Below, piece after piece: positions 17,437 to 25,338 of a stretch of 36,085 nucleotides of DNA. Position numbers and translations under genes: made by a program. Position 1 is the first letter of the stretch; each line of letters begins with the position of its first letter. Source of the stretch: JBFHQE01 sp041592335 (GTDB lineage: Bacteria > Pseudomonadota > Gammaproteobacteria > Thiohalobacterales > Thiohalobacteraceae); NCBI GenBank assembly GCA_041592335.1, contig JBFHQE010000023.1:1-36085 (forward strand), given 5' to 3'. The notes beneath the pieces are model-generated. The model worked only from the letters and a program-made list of their open reading frames with translations. It had not been told where the DNA came from and made no database searches.

Positions 17437-18069
17437 ATGGAAACTTCCACCGGAATTGTTAAATCCATTTTGCATTTGAGCCTGCTAACGCTGCTTGTTT
17501 CAGGCCAGGCGCAGGCCGGCGTTTATCGTTGCAAAGACGCCAGTGGCGCCACCACTTATTCGCAAACCCCCTGCAAGGCGGGTGAAAAATCCCAGACCAT
17601 GAATCATGTGCAACGCACAACAGATCCTGCCATGGCCCAGGCATGCAAGGGCGCGCACCAGTTTTCCGGGATTGTGTTTTCACGCATGCAGGCCGGAGCC
17701 TCGCCTGAAGAGGTTATGGATGAGTACGGCGGCGTGAATTACATCAATGCGCCAACGCTGAACATCATCAACTATGTCGGCACCTTTCGTCACCAGGTCG
17801 ATACGCCAAACCACCAGGTACGCAAACTCGCCAGCACCAAGTGCATGAATGGCGGCTTTGGCCGTTTTGCCGCGACCGACCTGCCACTGACGGAAGACGA
17901 CCTCATCATGATTGGCGCCCTTCCTCCTCGTCAGCCCGGCGTGGCCCAGCCTTCTCAAGGCGAAACCGGAACGCCCCCGGCAGCAGCCCCTACCACGCCG
18001 GATGCCCAGACCATTCAACAACTAGAACAATATCTGGAACAGCTGAAAGCACAGCAACAACAACCCTGA
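17437..18069 (+). CDS. DUF4124 exported protein
   Basis: 210 residues from the ATG at 17437. The signal peptide ends at GQAQA, directly before GVYRCKDASGATTYSQTPC, the DUF4124 motif with its two cysteines. DUF4124 is a small periplasmic domain of unknown function. A middle region with further cysteines follows, then a Pro/Ala linker and a Gln-rich C-terminus (QQLEQYLEQLKAQQQQP) likely to form a coiled coil. In-frame ATGs at 17374 and 17413 would place residues before the signal peptide, and 17374 would overlap the DUF3108 gene. The stop overlaps the next start (TGATG), so the next gene is coupled. Confidence 0.78.
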   Translation: METSTGIVKSILHLSLLTLLVSGQAQAGVYRCKDASGATTYSQTPCKAGEKSQTMNHVQRTTDPAMAQACKGAHQFSGIVFSRMQAGASPEEVMDEYGGVNYINAPTLNIINYVGTFRHQVDTPNHQVRKLASTKCMNGGFGRFAATDLPLTEDDLIMIGALPPRQPGVAQPSQGETGTPPAAAPTTPDAQTIQQLEQYLEQLKAQQQQP

Positions 18070-18236
18070 TGTCCGGTCTTCTCGACAGCGACGTTCAGCT
18101 CTGGCCCCTGTTGCTGGGCTGGACCATCGTTTTGCTGCTGTACATGTTTGGCTGGAAACGCCAGACCTGGATCGCGGCGGCAGGCATGTTGATTGTCAGT
18201 TATGCCGTGCTGTCGGTTGCCTTGAAGGGCGCCTAG
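18069..18236 (+). CDS. Small membrane protein (55 residues), unrecognised
   Basis: The start ATG overlaps the DUF4124 stop by one base (TGATG), and the stop TAG is followed one base later by the ATG of the MASE1 protein, so all three genes should be translated together. The protein has two hydrophobic segments, at about residues 12-27 (WPLLLGWTIVLLLYMF) and 34-51 (IAAAGMLIVSYAVLSVAL), separated by the basic loop GWKRQT. It is thus a likely two-helix inner-membrane hairpin. I do not recognise a family. The position suggests a partner of the downstream multi-helix sensor, which is inference. Confidence 0.7.
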   Translation: MSGLLDSDVQLWPLLLGWTIVLLLYMFGWKRQTWIAAAGMLIVSYAVLSVALKGA

Positions 18237-18237
18237 C

Positions 18238-20454
18238 ATGCCCGAGAAATCCGCGAAAATACCTGTAAAACTCTGTCCGTCCTACCTGTTGTGCGGCGTT
18301 GCATTAACGGTGGTGTATTTCGTTTCGGCGAAGCTTGGCCTGTCGCTGTCCGTAGTCGTGAACAATGTCACCCTGATCTGGCCACCGACCGGCATTGCCC
18401 TGTTTGCCCTGGTTACCTTCGGCGTCAGGTACTGGCCCTGGATTTTTCTGGGTGCATTCACGACCAATATCACGACAGGCATCGGCATGGGCCCCGCCAC
18501 CATGATCGCCTGCGGCAACACGCTGGAAGCGGTCACCGCTTATTACCTGCTGCAAACCGTCGGTTTTAATCCAGCCCTGCAGCGCATCCGGGACGTCGCT
18601 GCCCTGATCCTGCTGGGCGCCGGGATCAGCACCATGGTCAGCGCCACGCTGGGCGCCTTCAGCCTCACTCACTGGCATATCATTCCCTGGGATGAGTTCC
18701 CCAAGGCCTGGCTCAGCTGGTGGATGGGCGACGCCCTGGGTGACCTGCTGTTTGCCAGCTTCCTGTTCAGCTGGTGGCGCAGGGAATCGCTGCGCTGGAG
18801 CTGGCGCCGTATCACCGAGGCGACACTATTCGCTTTGGCAACGCTGCTGTTTACCCAGGTAATCTTCGGCAATGACTTCACGCTTGATGGACGACCACTG
18901 CCGCTCGCCTTTGCCGCTTTTCCCTTGCTGATCTGGGGCGCACTGCGCTTCGAAATGCGTGGCGCCACCGCCGCCAGCCTGCTGATAGGCGGCATCATTC
19001 TGACCAACATCATTCTGGGCCAGGGCTTATTCGCCCAGGGTGATGCCTTCGAGAGCCTGTCGCTGTTCTGGCTCTATATGAACGTCAACCTGATTACCGG
19101 CATGATTATCGCCGCCTCTGTCAGCGAACGACGCCGCGCCGAGGAAGACATGCGCCACCTGGCCAGGTTTGACGCCTTGACCGGACTACCCAATCGCATC
19201 ACCCTGAACGATCGTATTAACCAGGCCATCCTGCACGCGGAACGCCATCGTTGCCAGGCCGCTATCCTGTTCGTGGATATCGACCGTTTCAAGGTGATTA
19301 ACGACACGCTGGGCCACACCATCGGCGACGAGTTCCTGATCCAGGCAGCCGAACGCCTGCTGCAATCGGTGCGTCACGAAGACAGCGTCACGCGTCATGG
19401 CGGCGATGAATTCGTCATCGTGATCGATGACATGCTGGACGGCGACAACATCGGCAAAATAGCCAGTAAAATACTGGAACACCTGCGCGAAGAATTCAGG
19501 GTGCAGGGTATCCCCCTGTATGCAACCGCCAGTATCGGCATCAGCGCCTATCCCGCCGATGGCACGGATGCGGACACCCTGTTGAAGCACGCCGACATCG
19601 CCATGTATCGCGCCAAGGAACTGGGCCGCAATGCTTACGCCTACTATTCCTCCGAAATGAATGTGCGCGCCGCTGAACGCCTGTCCATGGAAAACGAACT
19701 GCGCGGCGCCCTGCAACGCGATGAATTCGTCCTGCACTACCAGCCGCAACTCTTCAGCAAGGATGAATCCATCGCGGGCGCCGAAGCCCTGCTGCGCTGG
19801 AAAAACCGCCAGGGCCAGCTGGTGCCCCCGGGCGACTTCATTCCCCTGCTGGAAGAAACCGGGCTGATCAAACAGGTGGGACAATGGGTACTGAAAACCG
19901 CCTGCGAACAACTGGCGGAGTGGCATGCCCAGGGCTGGAAGCATTGCCGCATGGCGATCAATATTTCCAGCCAGCAGATCAACGATCCCTTATTGCCCCG
20001 CTATATCGCCGAGCTGCTGGCGCGACTCAAGCTGCCTGCCTCGCATATCGAGCTGGAAATCACCGAAACCCTGCTGATGCGCCAGGACCCGCTAACCAAC
20101 CGCGTACTGCACGACCTCATCAACCTGGGCGTACTGTTGGCAATTGACGATTTCGGCACCGGATATTCATCGCTGGGATATCTGCATAAACTGTCGATCG
20201 ACACACTCAAGATCGATCGCTCGTTCGTCAAGAACATACCCCGTAACGAAGACAGCGTCGCCATAGCGCGCGCCATTGTCGGCCTGGCGCACAGCCTGGA
20301 TTTGAATTTGATTGCCGAAGGGATCGAGACCCGGGAACAGTGCGAATTCTTCCGTGAATTAAAATGCCAGATGATGCAGGGATTCCTGTTCAGTAAACCG
20401 CTACCCGCCGACCAGTTTATTGCCTTACTGGCCCGGCAGAACTCGGCGGCTTAA
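18238..20454 (+). CDS. MASE1-GGDEF-EAL membrane c-di-GMP enzyme
   Basis: A 738-residue protein. Residues 1-295 form a MASE1 membrane sensor with about eight helices (TLIWPPTGIALF at 45-56 is typical). GGDEF lies at 388-392, with the inhibitory RxxD site (R379-D382) in the correct position, so a diguanylate cyclase with product feedback is expected. The EAL domain (E516-A-L, N575, E607/E610, D637-D638 in IDDFGTG, AEGIE 693-697, QGF 714-716) is also complete. The net activity cannot be decided from sequence. It is third in a coupled run after DUF4124 and the 55-residue membrane protein. Its stop overlaps the stop of the convergent H1-like gene. Confidence 0.93.
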   Translation: MPEKSAKIPVKLCPSYLLCGVALTVVYFVSAKLGLSLSVVVNNVTLIWPPTGIALFALVTFGVRYWPWIFLGAFTTNITTGIGMGPATMIACGNTLEAVTAYYLLQTVGFNPALQRIRDVAALILLGAGISTMVSATLGAFSLTHWHIIPWDEFPKAWLSWWMGDALGDLLFASFLFSWWRRESLRWSWRRITEATLFALATLLFTQVIFGNDFTLDGRPLPLAFAAFPLLIWGALRFEMRGATAASLLIGGIILTNIILGQGLFAQGDAFESLSLFWLYMNVNLITGMIIAASVSERRRAEEDMRHLARFDALTGLPNRITLNDRINQAILHAERHRCQAAILFVDIDRFKVINDTLGHTIGDEFLIQAAERLLQSVRHEDSVTRHGGDEFVIVIDDMLDGDNIGKIASKILEHLREEFRVQGIPLYATASIGISAYPADGTDADTLLKHADIAMYRAKELGRNAYAYYSSEMNVRAAERLSMENELRGALQRDEFVLHYQPQLFSKDESIAGAEALLRWKNRQGQLVPPGDFIPLLEETGLIKQVGQWVLKTACEQLAEWHAQGWKHCRMAINISSQQINDPLLPRYIAELLARLKLPASHIELEITETLLMRQDPLTNRVLHDLINLGVLLAIDDFGTGYSSLGYLHKLSIDTLKIDRSFVKNIPRNEDSVAIARAIVGLAHSLDLNLIAEGIETREQCEFFRELKCQMMQGFLFSKPLPADQFIALLARQNSAA

Positions 20455-20831
20455 CGAGAACGACGCCCAGCGCGCTTTTTCGCTGCCTTTTTCTTACTGA
20501 CTTTCTTTTTACTGATTTTCTTCTTACTGATCTTTTTTTTGCTGACTTTCTTTTTGGGGGCGGCTTTTCTGGCAACTTTCTTCCTGGCCACCTTTTTCTT
20601 GGAAACCTTTTTCTTCGCCACTTTCTTCTTGCTCACCTTCTTTTTCGCGGCGGTTTTTTTCGTCACCTTCTTCTTAGTGACCTTTTTCCTGGCAGGTGCC
20701 TTTTTCGCTTTTCCGGAAGCTTTTGCCCCTGGCGCATTGGTTAACACGTCCTCGATATCTTCCAGGTCCCCCATTAAATCCAGGATGAGTTGTTTGGGTT
20801 CCAGTTCTGACTTTTGTTTTTTCCTGGCCAC
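20451..20831 (-). CDS. Lysine/alanine-rich histone H1-like protein
   Basis: About 126 residues. The N-terminal ~45 residues are ordinary and acidic-amphipathic (LEPKQLILDLMGDLEDIEDVLTN). The rest is a tandem run of KKKVS/KKKVA/KKKIS/RKKVA-type pentapeptides ending in RAGRRSR. Such tails bind DNA or polyphosphate without sequence specificity, as in the H1-like and AlgP-type proteins of gammaproteobacteria and Chlamydia. I place the start at the GTG at 20831 because GGGGAG sits 7 nt upstream; the ATG at 20873 has no ribosome site. It lies 59 nt after the radical SAM gene on the same strand. Confidence 0.82.
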   Translation of the reverse strand: MARKKQKSELEPKQLILDLMGDLEDIEDVLTNAPGAKASGKAKKAPARKKVTKKKVTKKTAAKKKVSKKKVAKKKVSKKKVARKKVARKAAPKKKVSKKKISKKKISKKKVSKKKAAKKRAGRRSR

Positions 20832-20889
20832 GTGACGACTCCCCCTCGAGCCTGATCCAGATGGCGATAACATAGCCTAACTGGCGAAA

Positions 20890-21999
20890 TCAGGCAAAAG
20901 CGGCCATGTTAACCGGCTGTCGCCTGGCGCCCCAATGACCGGGTTGCGCTTCAAATACACCGGCCAGCGGCGTACCGCAGGCCTGGCAGCAACCCCTGGC
21001 ATCCAGTTTCCAGTCGGACAGCACATACCAGTCGCGCCCGATCAGTTTTTCCCCACAGTGGTGACAATAGGTACTCTCCCCGCTTTCATCATGCACATTG
21101 CCGGTATAGGCATGATGAATGCCGTTGGCCCGGGCAATATCACGCGCGCGCGTCAGCGTTGCCATGGGCGTTGTCGGCACATCCATCATTTTCCAGTCGG
21201 GATGAAACGCGGTGAAATGCATCGGCACGTCCGGGCCCAGGTTTTCCACCACCCAGTTCGTCATATCGTTCAACTCCTGCTCGGAATCGTTATGACCGGG
21301 GATCAACAACGTGGTGAGTTCAAACCAGACGTCGGTTTCATGTTTAAGGTATTTGAGCGTATCCAGTATTGGTTCCAGATGACCGCCGGTCAGCTTCCAG
21401 TAAAAGTCATCGGTGAAGGCCTTCAGATCAACGTTCGCGGCGTCCATGTGGGCGAAGAATTCCTTGCGCGGTTCGGGACAAATATAACCGGCGGTAACCG
21501 CCACGGTTTTGATATCCCGCTCGCGACAGGCTTTGGCCACATCAATTGCATATTCGTGAAAGATGACCGGGTCGTTATAGGTAAAGGCAACACTGCGGCA
21601 GCCCAGTCGCTCGGCCACGCGCGCAATCTTCTCGGGACTGGCCTCATCCGCCAGGGTGTCGATTTCGCGTGACTTGGAGATGTCCCAGTTCTGGCAGAAC
21701 TTGCAGGCCAGGTTACAGCCCGCCGTGCCAAACGACAGTACCGGCGTACCCGGCAAAAAGTGGTTCAACGGTTTCTTTTCAATCGGATCGACGCAATAAC
21801 CGCTGGAACGGCCGTAGGAAGTCAGCACGATCTCGTTGTCCTGGTTGGCGCGCACAAAACACAGCCCGCGCTGCCCTTCTTTCAATTTACAAAAACGCGG
21901 GCACAAGTCGCACTGCACGCGCCCATCTTCCAGCGCATGCCAGTATTGTGTTTTCACTACCGCCGCTTGATCCCAGTCAGAATTCTGCTCAGACATCAT
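20890..21999 (-). CDS. amrS: AmmeMemoRadiSam system radical SAM enzyme
   Basis: A 369-residue radical SAM protein related to pyruvate formate-lyase activase. The SAM cluster motif CNLACKFC gives C95, C99 and C102. Four more cysteines precede it (C30, C33, C37, C47 in CDLCPRFCK...GLC) and a CHHC...CCQAC pair of cysteine knuckles ends the protein, so further metal or Fe-S sites are likely. Families of this subtype co-occur with Memo-like and AMMECR1-like proteins; here both lie directly across a 203-bp divergent gap. The substrate and reaction of the system are unknown. Confidence 0.93.
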   Translation of the reverse strand: MMSEQNSDWDQAAVVKTQYWHALEDGRVQCDLCPRFCKLKEGQRGLCFVRANQDNEIVLTSYGRSSGYCVDPIEKKPLNHFLPGTPVLSFGTAGCNLACKFCQNWDISKSREIDTLADEASPEKIARVAERLGCRSVAFTYNDPVIFHEYAIDVAKACRERDIKTVAVTAGYICPEPRKEFFAHMDAANVDLKAFTDDFYWKLTGGHLEPILDTLKYLKHETDVWFELTTLLIPGHNDSEQELNDMTNWVVENLGPDVPMHFTAFHPDWKMMDVPTTPMATLTRARDIARANGIHHAYTGNVHDESGESTYCHHCGEKLIGRDWYVLSDWKLDARGCCQACGTPLAGVFEAQPGHWGARRQPVNMAAFA

Positions 22000-22202
22000 T
22001 TCACTCTCGCCGGAATGACGAATTAATCAACGTTCTCTCAATCTATAGCACAGCTTTTATAGTTATCTGCCAGTCAATATGGGCGTGAAATGACCTGTAT
22101 CAATCGCGGCAGTGACAACCGAGTAATTCAGTGGGAATTCGTCTTGAAAAGCCGGCGAAAGAGTTCCATCTTTAGGCTGTAGCAAGCTCGATCAGGTATC
22201 CC
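22000..22202. promoter_or_regulatory. Divergent control region between amrS and amrB
   Basis: The 203 bp must promote both halves of the AmmeMemoRadiSam set. TTGAAA at 22144-22149 followed 17 bp later by CATCTT is a weak promoter candidate toward amrB. I see no open frame, strong hairpin or riboswitch pattern. Confidence 0.35.
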
Positions 22203-22988
22203 ATGTCCAACATTCGCCAACCCGCCGTCGCCGGTATGTTCTATCCCGACAACCCGCACGAACTCAGCGCCATGCTGGATGATTTGCTGCAACCGGCCAC
22301 GCCGGATACCGCGCGCGTCAAGGCCCTGATAGCACCGCATGCCGGGTATGTCTATTCCGGCTCGGTGGCGGCCCATGCCTATGCGACGCTGGCGCCCTAC
22401 GCTCACGAGATCAATCGCGTTGTGTTGCTCGGCCCGTCTCACCGGGTTGCCTTCCAGGGCATCGCCACCGGCAGTTTCACCCATTTCCAGACACCGCTGG
22501 GTTCGATCCCGGTCGACGTGAACAGCATCCATGAATTGCTCCACGAACGACTGGTGGTGGAACGCAATGATGCGCACCTCGCGGAGCATAGCCTCGAAGT
22601 GCACCTGCCCTTCCTGCAGAAGATGCTGCCCAGTTTCACCCTGGTGCCCCTGGTGGTCGGCGATGCCCGTTACGAACAGGTGCAGCAGGTGCTGGATAAG
22701 CTCTGGGGCGGGCCGGAAACCCTGATCGTGGTCAGTTCCGATCTGAGTCATTATCACGATTACGCCACCGCCAGAAAGATGGATGCGCACACCTCGCGGG
22801 CAATCGAGAGTCTGCGCCCGGATGCGATTCAATACGAAGACGCCTGTGGTCGTATCCCGGTCGGCGGCCTGTTGCTGGCGGCCAAAGAACACGGCCTGCA
22901 GGCGCGCACCATGGACTTGCGGAATTCCGGCGATACCGCCGGACCGCGCGACCAGGTTGTCGGTTACGGTGCCTATGGCTTCCAGTGA
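22203..22988 (+). CDS. amrB: AmmeMemoRadiSam system protein B (Memo-like)
   Basis: A 261-residue Memo-family protein, whose fold is related to class III extradiol dioxygenases. It has the typical start RQPAVAGMFYPDNPHEL, then PHAGYVYSGSVAAHAY near residue 45 and LLGPSHRVAFQG near 80. EHSLEVHLPFLQ lies near 128 and VVSSDLSHYHDYATA near 176. Human MEMO1 keeps equivalent His/Cys metal positions; the bacterial reaction is unknown. AGGT lies just before ATG. The end of the gene overlaps amrA by 14 nt. Confidence 0.94.
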   Translation: MSNIRQPAVAGMFYPDNPHELSAMLDDLLQPATPDTARVKALIAPHAGYVYSGSVAAHAYATLAPYAHEINRVVLLGPSHRVAFQGIATGSFTHFQTPLGSIPVDVNSIHELLHERLVVERNDAHLAEHSLEVHLPFLQKMLPSFTLVPLVVGDARYEQVQQVLDKLWGGPETLIVVSSDLSHYHDYATARKMDAHTSRAIESLRPDAIQYEDACGRIPVGGLLLAAKEHGLQARTMDLRNSGDTAGPRDQVVGYGAYGFQ

Positions 22989-23544
22989 GTCACGCTTTAA
23001 TGAAGCGCAACGCAGTATCCTGCGCGACATCGCCCGCGCATCCATAAAGGAAGGCCTGACGCACGGCCATGCGCTGCGCGTCGATCCCGCGACCTATGAC
23101 GAGGCGTTGCAACAACCCGGTGCCTGCTTCGTCACCCTGCATCTTCACGACCAGCTACGCGGCTGCATCGGCAGCCTCGAAGCCTATCGGCCGCTGCTCG
23201 AGGATGTCGCGGATAACGCCTATGGCGCGGCCTTTCGCGATCCGCGCTTTGTACCGCTCGGCGCAGCCGAGTTTGACGACCTGGATATTCATCTGTCGGT
23301 GCTCTCTCCCGCCACGCCCATGGCGTTTACGAGTGAAGCGGACCTGCTGGCGCAGATCAGGCCGGAAGTGGATGGGCTGGTGCTGGAGGATCGTGGGCAT
23401 CGCGGTACCTTTCTGCCCAGTGTCTGGGAGCAGTTACCGGACAGGGAAGACTTCTGGCGGCATCTGAAGTTGAAGGCGGGACTGCCGCAGGATTACTGGT
23501 CGGATACGGTGAAGGTGTCGCGTTATACGACGGAGTCTTTTTAA
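22975..23544 (+). CDS. amrA: AmmeMemoRadiSam system protein A (AMMECR1 family)
   Basis: A 189-residue AMMECR1-domain protein. The landmarks are the conserved LRGCIGS (in HLHDQLRGCIGSLEA, residues ~55-70), NAYGAAFRDPRFVPL near 82-96, and a C-terminal block with HRGTFLPSVWEQLPDREDF. The start ATG at 22975 lies inside the amrB end, so the genes are coupled; the same frame is open further upstream, but only this start gives the family N-terminus. Its role beside the radical SAM enzyme is unknown. Confidence 0.93.
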   Translation: MASSESRFNEAQRSILRDIARASIKEGLTHGHALRVDPATYDEALQQPGACFVTLHLHDQLRGCIGSLEAYRPLLEDVADNAYGAAFRDPRFVPLGAAEFDDLDIHLSVLSPATPMAFTSEADLLAQIRPEVDGLVLEDRGHRGTFLPSVWEQLPDREDFWRHLKLKAGLPQDYWSDTVKVSRYTTESF

Positions 23545-23605
23545 CCCTCCCCAACATTACGAGGAACCATTAGGGATACATCAACTCGCATTGCTCGTTC
23601 GAACA

Positions 23606-23620
23606 AGGCCGGGGTCCAGG
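23606..23620. repeat. Half copy of the repeat found at the right window edge
   Basis: The 15 bases AGGCCGGGGTCCAGG are identical to 36071-36085. There the sequence forms the right arm and tail of a palindrome; here the left arm is absent and replaced by unrelated sequence. This suggests a broken REP-type unit at the edge of the AT-rich block. Confidence 0.6.
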
Positions 23621-23776
23621 GGTGTTTGGTTAATATAATCATACAAAGCTGATAAGCATCAGATATCAAAATTCCGCAGCCGGAATCTTGATGCAACACA
23701 AAACGCTAATCTGGTGGTAGGATTGGAAAAGCTAAAAATAGCAATAAGCAAACAATCAAAATAAAGGAAAGCAGTA

Positions 23777-23857
23777 ATGAATCAGGAAGCCACCCCCTCA
23801 AACACAATCTCCCATATAGAGTGCTATCGGAAATCTCACCTCTTATACAACAGTTAA
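23777..23857 (+). CDS. Possible 26-residue leader ORF
   Basis: ATG at 23777 is preceded by AAAGGAAA at ideal distance, a better ribosome site than the large gene downstream has. It encodes MNQEATPSNTISHIECYRKS plus six residues and stops 16 nt before the next ATG. The peptide has no hydrophobic segment and is not recognised. It may feed ribosomes to the downstream start, or be chance. Confidence 0.35.
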   Translation: MNQEATPSNTISHIECYRKSHLLYNS

Positions 23858-23873
23858 ATTACTTTAGAACCTA

Positions 23874-25226
23874 ATGGACTACATCGAAGAATTTGAAGCA
23901 GCGATCAAGCTATGGCCTCATGGAGATCAGATCGAGGATCTAATTACTGATCTTACGGAACGGCCGAATGACGAAGTATTTGAGTTTGCAGAAGTGCTTG
24001 CGTTGATATCACGGAATCACCGAAATATTAACAACCAGAAGAATGAAAACTTTTCATTTATAGCAAATTCCGCGCTAAGTGGCGGACGCCACCCGTGCTC
24101 ATTTCCTGATTGCCGCATAAAAAAACTCAAAGAGCTAACATCTTTCGCGACATTATATGCTGATGAAGTCTATATCCAAGACCCTTTCGAAAACATCCTA
24201 TTGAAGGGGCCAGAATGTATTAATGAGTTAGAGCGCCATGAGATGATCTCTGGGGTGCTAAGTTTTTACTCTTTGAAGCCACTATTTGAGAAAGGCATTA
24301 TCAAATATGCGCAAAATATGGTGCACCTTTGTGAACATCACAGAGAACACCTAGCAAATCCATTAACGGAGGAAATTGAGAGAAAGGAAGGAATTTTGTA
24401 TGACTTTTTTCATGATCATCTTATCGATAATTGCAATGTAGTATTCGATATCGGAAAAGGTGCTGGGCCTTTTTTTGAAATATCCGGTCCATCTGAACTT
24501 ATAGAACATGGAAGAAGATACTTCCATTTATATGATCCTATTCCAGAGTTTGTGAAATCTATTGACAAAAAGAAGATGCCTTATAAGTTTTCAAAAGATG
24601 AGGTCATAGAACACGGAATTCTTTCGCTGATAATTTCGCCAGTTTTGAGAGATTTATCTAATCAAGAGTGGCACTCAGCTTTTAATGGAACATCGTATCT
24701 CTGTGATAATCAGCTGCAAATGAAACTAGCAACAAAAATCAATACTGAATCATATGTGGCAAATTCGACTGCATTTGAGAAAGGAATGAGCCATTATTTG
24801 CCTTCTATATATAGCCAAAACGTAGACGAAATGCTAAGACTCCGAGAAAATGAAGGTGAAGCATTTGCAGTTTACCGTGACAAACTAACGAAATTGATTC
24901 GCGAGGCGAAATCTTGGAATGAGAAAGAAGTGTCTGAAGTGTTTAGAGATCAGGTATTACCCGAAATAAATAAGCTGGAAAAAGCGATAAACGACTGGAA
25001 AAAAAAGACTAGAGAGTCTTTGAAACAGAAAGCAATATTTGGTTCGGGCGCTGTAACTATAGGGTTATATTCGGGTGTATTACCGCCCGACATTGGCCAA
25101 ATTGTCGCAGCATTAGGGGGCGGAACAGCTGTAGTCGGAGCTTTGATGGATTACAACAAGACATTAAAAGAGGAACATGAAGCTCGCTCTAATGATTTTT
25201 ATTTCTTATGGCAGATGAAACAGTAA
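23874..25226 (+). CDS. Unrecognised 450-residue protein in an AT-rich block
   Basis: I do not recognise a family with confidence. Residues 1-60 are acidic and helical. C75 and C80 (HPCSFPDC) precede ELTSFATLYADEVYIQDPFE (87-106), and a His-rich stretch (LCEHHREHL) lies near 152-160. A helical, coiled-coil-like region covers about 340-395 (many Glu/Lys). It is followed by a Gly-rich hydrophobic segment, about 397-430, that could cross or touch a membrane, and the end NDFYFLWQMKQ. Base composition and codon use (many AAA, ATA, AGA) differ sharply from all neighbours, so horizontal transfer is likely. It has no ribosome site of its own, and an in-frame TAG lies three codons before the ATG. It stands alone, as some single-gene defence proteins do; that reading is speculative. 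Confidence 0.8.
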   Translation: MDYIEEFEAAIKLWPHGDQIEDLITDLTERPNDEVFEFAEVLALISRNHRNINNQKNENFSFIANSALSGGRHPCSFPDCRIKKLKELTSFATLYADEVYIQDPFENILLKGPECINELERHEMISGVLSFYSLKPLFEKGIIKYAQNMVHLCEHHREHLANPLTEEIERKEGILYDFFHDHLIDNCNVVFDIGKGAGPFFEISGPSELIEHGRRYFHLYDPIPEFVKSIDKKKMPYKFSKDEVIEHGILSLIISPVLRDLSNQEWHSAFNGTSYLCDNQLQMKLATKINTESYVANSTAFEKGMSHYLPSIYSQNVDEMLRLRENEGEAFAVYRDKLTKLIREAKSWNEKEVSEVFRDQVLPEINKLEKAINDWKKKTRESLKQKAIFGSGAVTIGLYSGVLPPDIGQIVAALGGGTAVVGALMDYNKTLKEEHEARSNDFYFLWQMKQ

Positions 25227-25239
25227 TTTGTAACTCTGG

Positions 25240-25285
25240 GTCGGAACACAGTTTTAGCTAACATTGGAATCAATTGTGATCCGAC
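25240..25285. repeat. Inverted repeat after the orphan gene
   Basis: The arms GTCGGAACACA (25240-25250) and TGTGATCCGAC (25275-25285) match at 10 of 11 positions, with a 24-nt spacer. They lie 14 nt after the orphan's stop. They could form a hairpin at the mRNA end or mark a former element boundary. No T-run follows, so a standard terminator is unlikely. Confidence 0.5.
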
Positions 25286-25338
25286 ACGAGTTTTCAAGGA
25301 CTGCTAGTCGCTTCTCGCAATGACAGGCAGCGGAAAAC

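Larger units (their letters stand above)
23545..23873. other. 329-bp intergenic region entering the AT-rich block
   Basis: The left part is host-like and carries a half REP unit (23606-23620). From about 23630 base use turns AT-rich. The only open frame with a ribosome site is a 26-codon ORF (23777-23857, listed separately). No terminator for amrA is evident. The promoter of the 450-residue orphan probably lies here. Confidence 0.5.

Noticed and set aside
20451..20700. Short tandem repeats that look CRISPR- or microsatellite-like
   Set aside because: They are codons of the Lys-rich repeat tail; units are adjacent without unique spacers.
22783..22974. Upstream extension of the AMMECR1-family frame
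   Set aside because: It overlaps amrB by about 200 bases in another frame and does not match the AMMECR1 N-terminus; ATG at 22975 fits.
23777..25226. Toxin-antitoxin pair made of the short ORF and the orphan
   Set aside because: The 26-residue peptide has no features of an antitoxin and the orphan matches no toxin family that I recognise; a leader role is simpler.
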